A DNA stretch of 39,774 nt, taken from NCBI GenBank assembly GCA_003644265.1, contig QNBX01000021.1, forward strand, positions 1 through 39,774, read 5' to 3'. Each line of letters begins with the position of its first letter. Position 1 is the stretch's first letter. The DNA is from Planctomycetota bacterium (GTDB taxonomy: Bacteria > Planctomycetota > B15-G4). This document shows, piece by piece, positions 20,272-26,745 of the stretch. The notes under the pieces are model-generated. The model searched no databases. It saw only the letters and a program-made list of their open reading frames with translations, and was not told the origin of the DNA. The position numbers were made by a program, and so were the translations under genes.

Positions 20272-21164
20272 GATGTCGCTCCGCTGCAGGCTGAGCTCGA
20301 CTGGGCCCAGGCGGCGTGGGCGGCCAGCACATGGCTCACCATGGCGCCGGGGATGTCGACGCCCGTGGGCTCGATGCTGTTGCGGAACTCCATGCCGTGG
20401 TTGACCTCCAGCACCAGCGGACCGAGCTGCGGGTCTTCCACGATGTCGACGGCCAGCAGTCCGCCGCCCACCGCGCGGGCGGCGTCCATGGCCAGCGCGC
20501 CGAAGATGCCATCGACGGGGCAGGCGCTGGTGGTCGCGCCACGCGCGGTGTTGGTGATCCAGTGCTCGCTGTGCCGGAAGATGGCCGCCACGGGCTGCTC
20601 GCCCACGACGAACACGCGCACGTCGCGCCCGGGCTTGTCTACCAGTCGCTGCAGGTAGAGCGAGCGGTGGGTCCAGCCGCCGAGCTGCTCGCGGTCCTCC
20701 AGCACGGCCTCGGCGGCGTGGCGGTCGTTGAGCCGCGCCACCAGGCGTCCCCAGCTGCCCACCGCCGGCTTGATCACCGCGGGGTAGCCCAGGTCTTCGT
20801 CGAGCAGGCGCAGGGCCTCCTCGGTGCTGAAGGCCAGGCGCGTCTCGGGCTGCGGCACGCCGGCGCGCTGCAGCGCCACCGACGTGGCGATCTTGTCGCC
20901 GCAGGTGCGCACCACCGCCGACGTGTTCACGCAGCGGATGCCGCGGGACTCCAGCACCTCCAGCAGGTGCGCGGTGGTGCCGAAGGCGATCGAGCGATCG
21001 TGCACGACGGTCACGCCGCGCAGCGCCTCGTCGAGCCTCGACCCGGAGAGGTCGGCCCATAGACGTCGGGGGTCGAGCCGCACCGGCTGCATGCCGGCGT
21101 CGCTGTACGACTGCAGCAGCAGCTTCTCTTCGACGCGGACGCGGGATGCGAGCAGGGCGATCAT
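20268..21164 (-). CDS. lysX: LysX, LysW-aminoadipate ligase (ATP-grasp)
   Basis: The 298-residue ATP-grasp enzyme joins the amino group of aminoadipate to the C-terminal glutamate of LysW, protecting it for the later steps. Diagnostic segments are [20 protein letters not shown] (residues about 88-107), [46 protein letters not shown] and the C-terminal [20 protein letters not shown]. They correspond closely to Thermus LysX as I recall it. ArgX, the glutamate-specific relative, is the main alternative. The hcs, lysT, lysU and hicdh genes in the same operon favour aminoadipate, although dual use cannot be excluded. It starts 4 bases after the lysW stop and ends in an ATGA overlap with lysY. Confidence 0.93.
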   Translation of the reverse strand: MIALLASRVRVEEKLLLQSYSDAGMQPVRLDPRRLWADLSGSRLDEALRGVTVVHDRSIAFGTTAHLLEVLESRGIRCVNTSAVVRTCGDKIATSVALQRAGVPQPETRLAFSTEEALRLLDEDLGYPAVIKPAVGSWGRLVARLNDRHAAEAVLEDREQLGGWTHRSLYLQRLVDKPGRDVRVFVVGEQPVAAIFRHSEHWITNTARGATTSACPVDGIFGALAMDAARAVGGGLLAVDIVEDPQLGPLVLEVNHGMEFRNSIEPTGVDIPGAMVSHVLAAHAAWAQSSSACSGATS

Positions 21165-21168
21165 GGGG

Positions 21169-21333
21169 TCACTCTCCCCAGTCCTCGGCCAGCTCGGGAG
21201 CCAGGGCCAGGTCGACGGGGTCGAGCGCCAGGAGCTCGAGCTCCGCGCTGCACGAGTTGCAGGCCACGATCTCGCCTTCGACGGCGTCGGTGGGGACGGT
21301 CACGCTGCTCTCACATTCGGGACAGGTGTTCAT
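21169..21333 (-). CDS. lysW: LysW, amino-group carrier protein
   Basis: The 54-residue acidic protein carries pathway intermediates. It has a zinc ribbon with Cys4, Cys7, Cys25 and Cys28 (CPEC and CNSC) and ends in the hallmark EDWGE (residues 50-54), whose terminal glutamate gamma-carboxyl receives the amino group of aminoadipate. The spacing and the ELELLALDP segment before the tail match LysW proteins. ATG 21333 forms an ATGA overlap with the TGA of hicdh, and GGAG lies about 9 bases upstream. The gene is short enough to be missed by length-filtered gene calling. It sits directly before lysX, its ligase, with a 4-base gap. Assignment is essentially certain on the C-terminal motif and context. 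Confidence 0.96.
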   Translation of the reverse strand: MNTCPECESSVTVPTDAVEGEIVACNSCSAELELLALDPVDLALAPELAEDWGE

Positions 21334-22436
21334 GCTTCTCTCTCCGTAGGGGGGTGCTGCAGGACGGGAGCCGACGCGCTGGGCCGGCTGGTGAGGTTGT
21401 GGGCGGCGTCGGCGCTCGAGCCGCTGGCGGCCAGTCGCCTGAGCACGGCATCGGTGACCGCGCCGGTGGAAGCGTCGCCGCCCAGGTCTGCGGTCCAGGG
21501 GCCCCTGGCCAGGCAGTCGTCGAGCGCGTCGGTCAGGCGTTGGGCTGCATCCGACAGGCCCTGGTGCGCGAGCAGCGCGGCGCCGGCGCGCAGGCTGGCC
21601 ACGGGGTTGGCGATGTCGCGTCCGGCGATGTCAGGGGCGGAGCCGTGCACGGGTTCGAACAGCGCGTGGGCCTCGCCCAGGTTGGACGAGCAGGCCAGGC
21701 CCAGCCCGCCGCCCGCGTGCGCCGCCAGATCGGAGAGCACGTCGCCGAACAGGTTGGTGGTGACGATCACGTCGAAGCGCTCGGGCTCGGCGGCCAGGCG
21801 ATAGGCGGCGTGATCCACCAGCATCTCCTCGACCTCCAGCTCGGGCTGCTCGGCCAGCACGCCCAGGGCGACCTCACGGAACAACCCGCAGGTGGCGCGC
21901 AGCACGTTGGCCTTGTGCACGACGCACACCCGTCCTCGCCGCGCGGCGGCCAGCTCGCCGGCCACGCGCGTGATCCGCCGGCTGGCAAAGCCGCTGATGA
22001 CGCGCTCGGCCACGGCCACGTCGCCCTCACGGCGTTCGCGGCCGGCGTAGAGCCCCTCGGTGTTCTCGCGCACGATCAGCAGGTCGACCTCGGGGCGCTG
22101 GCTGTCGGCGGCGGGGCAGGTCGATGGCAGGCTGCGCACCGGGCGCAGGTTGGCGAACAGGTCGAGCTCCCGGCGCAGGGCGACGATCGGGCTGGCGTAG
22201 CCGGGCGTGGGCTCACTGGGTGATCCCACCGCCACGAGCAGGCAGGCGTCGGCGTCGCGCGCGGCGGCGAGCGTGGTGTCGGGCAGCGCCGTCCCGTGGC
22301 GCTCGAAGGCGCCGAAGCCCAGCTCGGCCTCCACGAAGTCGAGCGTGGGGCTCGCGGCGCTCAGTACGGCGCGCACGTGGGGCAGCAGCTCCTCGCCCAC
22401 GCCGTCGCCGCGTAGCAGGCAGATGCGGGGGCTCAT
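21330..22436 (-). CDS. hicdh: Homoisocitrate dehydrogenase
   Basis: The 368-residue protein belongs to the beta-decarboxylating dehydrogenase family and should oxidise homoisocitrate to 2-oxoadipate with NAD. Seen in order: LLRGDGVGEELLP near the N-terminus, RRELDLFANLRPVRS (the substrate-specificity region, with the RR-x-LDL-x-AN form of homoisocitrate dehydrogenases), VRENTEGLYAG, HKANVLRATCGLF, VDHAAYRLA, VIVTTNLFGDVLSDLA and FEPVHGSAPDIAG. Isopropylmalate dehydrogenase is the close alternative, but the lysine operon context and the arginine-rich specificity region favour homoisocitrate. ATG 22436 overlaps the lysU stop (ATGA). The final 20 residues are a Ser/Pro/Thr tail beyond the family end, running to the lysW start. 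Confidence 0.92.
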   Translation of the reverse strand: MSPRICLLRGDGVGEELLPHVRAVLSAASPTLDFVEAELGFGAFERHGTALPDTTLAAARDADACLLVAVGSPSEPTPGYASPIVALRRELDLFANLRPVRSLPSTCPAADSQRPEVDLLIVRENTEGLYAGRERREGDVAVAERVISGFASRRITRVAGELAAARRGRVCVVHKANVLRATCGLFREVALGVLAEQPELEVEEMLVDHAAYRLAAEPERFDVIVTTNLFGDVLSDLAAHAGGGLGLACSSNLGEAHALFEPVHGSAPDIAGRDIANPVASLRAGAALLAHQGLSDAAQRLTDALDDCLARGPWTADLGGDASTGAVTDAVLRRLAASGSSADAAHNLTSRPSASAPVLQHPPTEREA

Positions 22437-22981
22437 GCTGGGGCCTCGGTCGTGGGCGTCGTCTCCGGGGTCGTGGCGGCGTTTGCCGTGGTGACCACTT
22501 CTCCCGGCAGGTGTCCGTGCTGGCGCACGTAGTTCACGAGGCCGCCGGCGTTGCAGACATCACGCACGAACGGGCCCTGGGCCGGCAGCTGCAGCACCTC
22601 GTCAGCGGCGGTCAGGCGGCCGGCGTCCAGGTCGAGGGTCACCTCGGTGCCATCGGGCAGCTGGCGCAGGTCGGCCTCCACCAGCGGGATGCCGAGGTTG
22701 ACCGCGTTGCGGAAGAAGATGCTGGCGAAGCTGGGGGCGACGATGGCGCCCAGGTCGCACAGGCGCAGCGCCAGCGCCGCGTACTCGCGCGAGCTGCCGC
22801 AGCCGAAGTTGGGCCCGGCCGCGAGCACGTCGCCGGGGGCGACCTGCTCGGCAAACTCAGGGCGCAGTTCGATGAACGGGACGCGGCGCAGGTCCGCGTT
22901 GCTGTTCATGTAGGGAGCGTGTCGACCCGGGACGATCAGGTCGGTGTTCACGTCGGTGCCAAAGATCCAGAGGCGTGCCAT
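22433..22981 (-). CDS. lysU: Homoaconitase small subunit LysU
   Basis: The 182-residue protein is the swivel-domain subunit of homoaconitase, which interconverts homocitrate, homoaconitate and homoisocitrate with LysT. It begins ARLWIFGTDVNTDLIVPGRH, followed by APYMNS, resembling the LPGKYAPFM segment of Thermus LysU as I recall it. It contains GCGSSREYAALAL, the substrate-binding loop of the aconitase superfamily, and NAVNLGIPLVE. ATG 22981 is chosen because family similarity begins there and lysT ends 13 bases upstream. The frame also reads back to 23038 inside lysT. Family similarity ends near HGHLPGE, and a 21-residue Thr/Ala/Pro tail leads to the hicdh start, with an ATGA overlap. Confidence 0.92.
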   Translation of the reverse strand: MARLWIFGTDVNTDLIVPGRHAPYMNSNADLRRVPFIELRPEFAEQVAPGDVLAAGPNFGCGSSREYAALALRLCDLGAIVAPSFASIFFRNAVNLGIPLVEADLRQLPDGTEVTLDLDAGRLTAADEVLQLPAQGPFVRDVCNAGGLVNYVRQHGHLPGEVVTTANAATTPETTPTTEAPA

Positions 22982-22994
22982 GATGGAGATCCAG

Positions 22995-24314
22995 TCAGGA
23001 GGCGCGGGGGAGCGGAGCGGTGTCGGCCGGCAGGGCATCGGCCGGGAGTGGCGCAGCTGAGGTCGGGTCGGGTGCGGAGTCTGCGCTGGTCGGCGCCGAG
23101 ATGTGCCCGGACAGGGCGCTGGCGGCGGCCACTTCGGGCGAGGCCAGGTAGATGGAGGCGTCGGGTGAGCCCATGCGCCCGGTGAAGTTGCGGTTGCCGG
23201 TGAACACGGCGGTCTCGCCGGGAGCGAGCACGCCCATGTGCCGCCCGATGCAGGCGCCGCAGCCGGGCGGGCCGATGGTGGCGCCCGCGGCTAGCAGCGT
23301 GGCCGCGGTGCCGTCGTCCACCGCCTCGGCCAGCACGCGTGACGAGGCCGGTACGACCACCAGCCGCACGCCGTCGGCCACGCGCTGGCCGTCCAGAACC
23401 CGCGCCACGCGGTGCAGGTCATCGAGCCGGCCGTTGGTGCAGGTGCCGACGTAGACCACATCCAGGGCCACGTTCGCGAGCTCCTCGGCGTCCACCTGAT
23501 CGTCCACACGGCCAGGGCGAGCCACCCGCGAGCGCAGCGCGCCCAGATCGATCTCGAGCCGCTCGACGTAGGTTGCGCCGTCGTCCGGCGTGTGCAACCA
23601 AGGCGGGATCTGCAGGCCCTCGTGCTCCAGGCCGGCGGGCCAGACCAGGCCTGCCGTGGCGCCGGCCTCCACGGCCATGGAGGCCACCGTCATGCGTCCC
23701 GCCAGGGGCAGCTCGTCCAGCCCGAACAGCTCCAGCGCCGCGCCTGTGGCGCCCCCGGCACCGAGCCGGTCGACGATGGCGAGAGCCAGGTCCTTGGGGC
23801 CGGTGCCCGGCGCGAAGCGGCCGCGCACGTCGATGCGGACGGCGTTGGGAACACGCATCCAGGTGCGCCCCGATGCCAGGCACAGGGCCACGTCCGTGCT
23901 GCCCATGCCCGTGCCAAAGGCGCACACGGCGCCGTAGGTGGTGGAGTGGCTGTCGGTGCCGATCACGACCTGCCCGGGCAGGGCCAGCCGCTCTTCGATC
24001 AGCACCTGATGGCAGATGCCGCGGCCGCTCTCGAAGAAGTGCGAGATGCCCTGCTCGCGGACCCAGCGCCGCAGCGCCTGCTGGTGGGTGGCCGTGGCCA
24101 GGTTGGCGGCGGGCGCGACGTGATCGATGACCACGGCCACGCGCTCCGGGTCCGGCAGGCGCTCGCAGTCCAGCTCTTCGCGCAGCACCGTGATGACGCT
24201 GGGTCCGATGGCGTCATGCAGCATGATCCGGTCGGGGGAGAGGGTCACGATCTCGCCGGCGACGACGGCGCGCCCGGCGGCGCGCGAGAGGATCTGTTCG
24301 CTGAGGGTGGGCAT
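22995..24314 (-). CDS. lysT: Homoaconitase large subunit LysT
   Basis: The 439-residue protein is the iron-sulfur subunit of homoaconitase. Motifs are in order: VVIDHVAPAANLATATHQ, GRGICHQVLIEE, GTDSHSTTYGAVCAFGTGMG, GTCTNGRLDDL (cluster cysteine), IGPPGCGACIGRHMG (two cluster cysteines), and GNRNFTGRMGSPDASIYLAS. ATG 24314 (MPTLSEQILSRAAGR) matches the family N-terminus. The frame is open back to a TTG at 24461, which forms a TTGA overlap with the hcs stop and would add a 49-residue Asn/Thr/Ala-rich leader of unusual composition. I cannot decide which start is used. The C-terminus has about 33 extra Ser/Ala/Pro/Asp residues after LSGHIS. The pairing with lysU and position after hcs separate it from leuC. 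Confidence 0.92.
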   Translation of the reverse strand: MPTLSEQILSRAAGRAVVAGEIVTLSPDRIMLHDAIGPSVITVLREELDCERLPDPERVAVVIDHVAPAANLATATHQQALRRWVREQGISHFFESGRGICHQVLIEERLALPGQVVIGTDSHSTTYGAVCAFGTGMGSTDVALCLASGRTWMRVPNAVRIDVRGRFAPGTGPKDLALAIVDRLGAGGATGAALELFGLDELPLAGRMTVASMAVEAGATAGLVWPAGLEHEGLQIPPWLHTPDDGATYVERLEIDLGALRSRVARPGRVDDQVDAEELANVALDVVYVGTCTNGRLDDLHRVARVLDGQRVADGVRLVVVPASSRVLAEAVDDGTAATLLAAGATIGPPGCGACIGRHMGVLAPGETAVFTGNRNFTGRMGSPDASIYLASPEVAAASALSGHISAPTSADSAPDPTSAAPLPADALPADTAPLPRAS

Positions 24315-24457
24315 GGCTGGCTGGGGCTCTTGTGTCGGAGGTGCGTTGAGCGCTGTGTTCAGCGCGGTGTTGGCTGATGTGTCAGGTGTTGTGTTGGTGC
24401 TGCGTTGGGCGTCGCGCGCTGCGCTGTTGGAGCGGGTGCGCGTTGGGTTGGCGTGGC

Positions 24458-25603
24458 TCAAGGGGCCGTCGCGGCGTCGGCCGCGTGCTGGCGCAGCAGC
24501 GTGTCGACCCGGGCCGCGTCGGGAGTGCCGTCGTCGCCCAGGGCCTTGAGCGCGGTCGTGGCTCGCCGCAGCGAGGCGTCATCCAGGGACAGGCCCAGCT
24601 CCTGCGCGCGCCGCCTGACGGCGTGGCGGCCCACCAGCGCGTGGCCCACCAGCAGGTCCCGCTCGCGACCGAACACGCTCGGGTCGAAGGGCTCGTAGCA
24701 GGAGGGCTCGGCCAGCACGGCCTTGGTGTGCATGCCCGCCTTGTGGGTGAAGGCGGTGGGGCTGGTGATGCAGGCCGTGAAGGGCACGTCGATGCCCACG
24801 GCCTCGGCCACCAGGGCGTCGAGGGAAGGCAGCAGGCGCAGCTCGTAGGGGCTCAGCACCTGCGGCGCCGACTGCATGGCCCGCGCCACGAGGTCCGACA
24901 GCGGCGCGATGCCGTTGCGCTCACCGATGCCCAGCACGGTCACGTCCAGGTGCGTGGCGCCCGCGTTCCAGGCCGCCCAGGCGTTGGCCACCGCGCAGCC
25001 GCCGTCGTTGTGCCCGTGGAACTCGATCTCGCACGACACGGCCTGTCGCAGCACGCCCACGCGTCGGGCCACCTCGTCGGGGCAGGCCACGCCCACCGTG
25101 TCCGCCAGGCCGATCCGGTGCACGCCGAGATCCTCCACGGCCTGAGCCACGCGCAGCAGGTCGGACAAGGGCGTGCGGAAGGCGTCCTCACAGGAGAAGC
25201 GCACCGTCACGCCGGCATCCAGCAGCAGCGGCACGACCTCCCGGGCCGCGGCGATGATGGCCGCCAGGTCGGCGCCGTGGGAGTGTTCTTGCAGGCGCTG
25301 CGAGGTGCCGTAGAGCAGGTGCACGGCGTCCACCCCCGCGGCCAAGGCCGCCTCGGCGTCATCGCGGCGGCAGCGCACGTGGGTAGCCACCTGGGCCCGC
25401 AGCCCGAGCCCGGCCACGCGGGCCAGGTCCTGGGCGGCGCGCGGCGAGGCCACGGGCGACGTCAGCTCGATCACATCGGCGCCAAACGCATCGAGCGCCC
25501 GGGCGATGGACACGCGCTGATCGCTCGTGAAGCGGCTGAGAGCGAACTGCTCACCCTCTCGCAGGGTGCAGTCCACAATGCGGAAGCAAGGGTCCGTGGG
25601 CAT
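24458..25603 (-). CDS. hcs: Homocitrate synthase
   Basis: The 381-residue protein condenses acetyl-CoA with 2-oxoglutarate, the committed step of the aminoadipate pathway. It has the DRE-TIM metallolyase N-terminus IVDCTLREGEQF (residues 9-20, Asp11 and Arg15), VIELTSPVASP, RIGLADTVGVACP, the metal-binding HGHND (196-200), GIGERNGIAPL and a C-terminal SHKAGMH-like motif, here FTHKAGMH. These agree with Thermus homocitrate synthase as I recall it. 2-Isopropylmalate synthase is the alternative, but this protein lacks the long LeuA regulatory domain and heads a lysine operon. ATG 25603 is preceded by AAGG at 9 bases, which lies inside a hairpin. The first gene of the operon, it follows a candidate lysine-sensing leader (25608-25838). 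Confidence 0.94.
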   Translation of the reverse strand: MPTDPCFRIVDCTLREGEQFALSRFTSDQRVSIARALDAFGADVIELTSPVASPRAAQDLARVAGLGLRAQVATHVRCRRDDAEAALAAGVDAVHLLYGTSQRLQEHSHGADLAAIIAAAREVVPLLLDAGVTVRFSCEDAFRTPLSDLLRVAQAVEDLGVHRIGLADTVGVACPDEVARRVGVLRQAVSCEIEFHGHNDGGCAVANAWAAWNAGATHLDVTVLGIGERNGIAPLSDLVARAMQSAPQVLSPYELRLLPSLDALVAEAVGIDVPFTACITSPTAFTHKAGMHTKAVLAEPSCYEPFDPSVFGRERDLLVGHALVGRHAVRRRAQELGLSLDDASLRRATTALKALGDDGTPDAARVDTLLRQHAADAATAP

Positions 25604-25607
25604 GATT

Positions 25608-25631
25608 GAAGGCCTTGAGGGGCCGGCCTTC
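25608..25631 (-). promoter_or_regulatory. Hairpin over the hcs ribosome site
   Basis: On the coding strand GAAGGCC (25631-25625) pairs with GGCCTTC (25614-25608), leaving a 10-base loop and ending 4 bases before the hcs ATG. The presumed ribosome site AAGG (25616-25613) is partly inside the right arm. The left half contains GCCGGCCCCTC, identical to a segment of the upstream hairpin. Confidence 0.5.
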
Positions 25632-25654
25632 AGGGACCGCGGGGCTCAAACGCA

Positions 25655-25683
25655 AACCGCCGGTCCCCGAGGGGCCGGCGGTT
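25655..25683 (-). terminator. Attenuator-type hairpin in the hcs leader
   Basis: On the coding strand AACCGCCGG (25683-25675) pairs perfectly with CCGGCGGTT (25663-25655). An inner CCCC/GGGG helix and a TC loop complete the hairpin. It is followed by TGCGTTTG, a poor T-run, so termination efficiency is uncertain. It lies 51 bases upstream of the hcs start and 29 bases after the leader ORF stop. Confidence 0.55.
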
Positions 25684-25712
25684 GTCGTGACGAGACAGAT
25701 CTGACGAAACCG

Positions 25713-25772
25713 TTAGCCGCCCCTGTGGGGGAGGGTGCTCTCCTGCGCGGCTTTGGGTTTGGTCGTATACAT
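25713..25772 (-). CDS. Candidate leader peptide of the lysine operon
   Basis: A 19-codon ORF encodes a peptide beginning MYTTKPKAAQ and ending HRGG before TAA. It carries two lysines (positions 5 and 7), both written AAA. The lysine codons checked in hcs (the three before Ala or Leu in HKAG, TKAV and LKAL) are AAG, so the AAA pair stands out in this GC-rich sequence. The position, between a candidate promoter and a strong hairpin ahead of hcs, fits a lysine-sensing attenuator. Thermus thermophilus is known to control its lysine cluster through a leader peptide. No clear ribosome site precedes the ATG. Whether it is translated is inference. Confidence 0.5.
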   Translation of the reverse strand: MYTTKPKAAQESTLPHRGG

Positions 25773-25782
25773 GTCGTCGAGG

Positions 25783-25799
25783 GCAGTCGATCTGACTGC
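25783..25799 (-). promoter_or_regulatory. Small hairpin before the leader ORF
   Basis: GCAGTC and GACTGC form a perfect 6-bp stem with a 5-base loop. It lies 10 bases upstream of the leader ATG, within the predicted 5' untranslated region. It could stabilise the transcript or affect leader translation. Confidence 0.4.
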
Positions 25800-25810
25800 G
25801 TCGCTGCGGG

Positions 25811-25838
25811 ACCATACCCTGCGCTGGCCGTGGTGCAA
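25811..25838 (-). promoter_or_regulatory. Candidate sigma70-type promoter of the lysine operon
   Basis: On the minus strand TTGCAC (25838-25833) and TATGGT (25816-25811) are separated by 16 bases. The -10 matches four of six consensus bases and the -35 three of six. Transcription would start near 25804, about 32 bases before the leader ORF. No better candidate was seen in the 512-bp gap between hcs and the gene at 26116. Confidence 0.3.
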
Positions 25839-26115
25839 GCCCCGGTGGCGAGAAACCTGGCCAGCGCTCACGGCGCCGCGCTCTCCCGACAAGCGCTGGA
25901 CTCGCTCCGGCGGCCTCCGACAGCCGGCGCGGGGGCTGCCTGCAACGCCCGATCACATCGGGCCCGGTCGCACGCGGGCAGCGGGCTGGCCAGTGCGAGG
26001 TCGCGCACGAGTTGCCGGCTGTCCCCGGGGGGTGGGCCGCGGTGGGCGTATGCTCGACGTGCCGGGCTGGCGCTCCCGCGGGGGCCGCGACCTGTCAATC
26101 CCAGGGAGGACTTCG

Positions 26116-26685
26116 ATGGTGCCCCTCGCCGAGCTGTGGCTGCCGATTCTGCTCTCAGCCGTGTTTGTGTTCGTGGCCAGCTCCGTGATTCACATGGCTA
26201 CGCCCATGCACAAGCGTGACTTCAAGCCGCTGCCCAATGAAGATGCGGTGCGCGAGGCCATGCGCAACGCAGGCGTGGCGCCCGGCGCCTGGGCCTTCCC
26301 CTGCCCCGCATCCATGCAGGACATGGGCTCACCCGAGTTTGTTCAGAAGTACACCGAGGGGCCGGTGGGCTTCATGCAGATCCTGCCCAACGGGCCGCCC
26401 AAGATGGGCAAGAGCCTGGTGCAGTGGTTCCTGTGGAGCCTGGTGCTGAGCGTGTTCATCGCCTACCTCACCGGCTTGGCCGCCGGCCCGGGCGAGTCGT
26501 ACATGGTCGTGTTCCGTATCGCGGGCACGGTGGGCGTGCTGGGCTACGCCTTCTCCAACGTGACCAACTCCATCTGGAAGGGCGAGAGCTGGTGGACCAC
26601 GTTCAAGTTCATGCTCGATGGCGCGATCTACGGTTTGGTGAGCGCGGGGACGTTTGCTTGGCAGTGGCCGGGCGTGGCGGGCTGA
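26116..26685 (+). CDS. Conserved-looking membrane protein of unknown function
   Basis: The 189-residue protein has four likely membrane segments: residues 7-28 (LWLPILLSAVFVFVASSVIH), about 103-126, about 130-152 and the C-terminal GAIYGLVSAGTFAW region. A soluble part of about 70 residues lies between the first two and contains KRDFKPLPNEDAVREAMR and GPVGFMQILPNGPPKMGK. I do not recognise a named family. The start is certain: ATG 26116 follows AGGGAGGA (26103-26110) by 5 bases, the strongest ribosome site in the window. It is divergent from the lysine operon and is followed by a strong terminator. No functional link to lysine synthesis is apparent. Confidence 0.8.
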   Translation: MVPLAELWLPILLSAVFVFVASSVIHMATPMHKRDFKPLPNEDAVREAMRNAGVAPGAWAFPCPASMQDMGSPEFVQKYTEGPVGFMQILPNGPPKMGKSLVQWFLWSLVLSVFIAYLTGLAAGPGESYMVVFRIAGTVGVLGYAFSNVTNSIWKGESWWTTFKFMLDGAIYGLVSAGTFAWQWPGVAG

Positions 26686-26693
26686 ATTCGAGC

Positions 26694-26727
26694 GGGCCGG
26701 GGGCGATGGTCCCATCGCCCCCGGCCC
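26694..26727 (+). terminator. Rho-independent terminator
   Basis: GGGCCGGGGGCGATGG (26694-26709) pairs with CCATCGCCCCCGGCCC (26712-26727) to give a near-perfect stem of about 15 bp. TTTC follows on the plus strand. It begins 8 bases after the membrane-protein stop and separates it from the convergent gene ending at 26746. The minus side lacks a T-run, so the main direction is plus. Confidence 0.85.
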
Positions 26728-26745
26728 TTTCAACCTGCGTCCTGA

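Noticed and set aside
20268..21164. ArgX (glutamate-LysW ligase) instead of LysX
   Set aside because: It cannot be excluded from sequence alone, but homocitrate synthase, homoaconitase and homoisocitrate dehydrogenase in the same operon point to aminoadipate.
21330..25603. Leucine genes (leuA, leuC, leuD, leuB) instead of hcs, lysT, lysU and hicdh
   Set aside because: The first enzyme lacks the LeuA regulatory domain, the small subunit has the homoaconitase-type GRHAPYM segment, the dehydrogenase has RRELDLFANLRP, and lysW and lysX follow directly.
25604..25838. Lysine riboswitch (L-box) upstream of hcs
   Set aside because: The region is short and shows none of the multi-helix junction expected of an L-box. 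The leader-peptide arrangement fits better.
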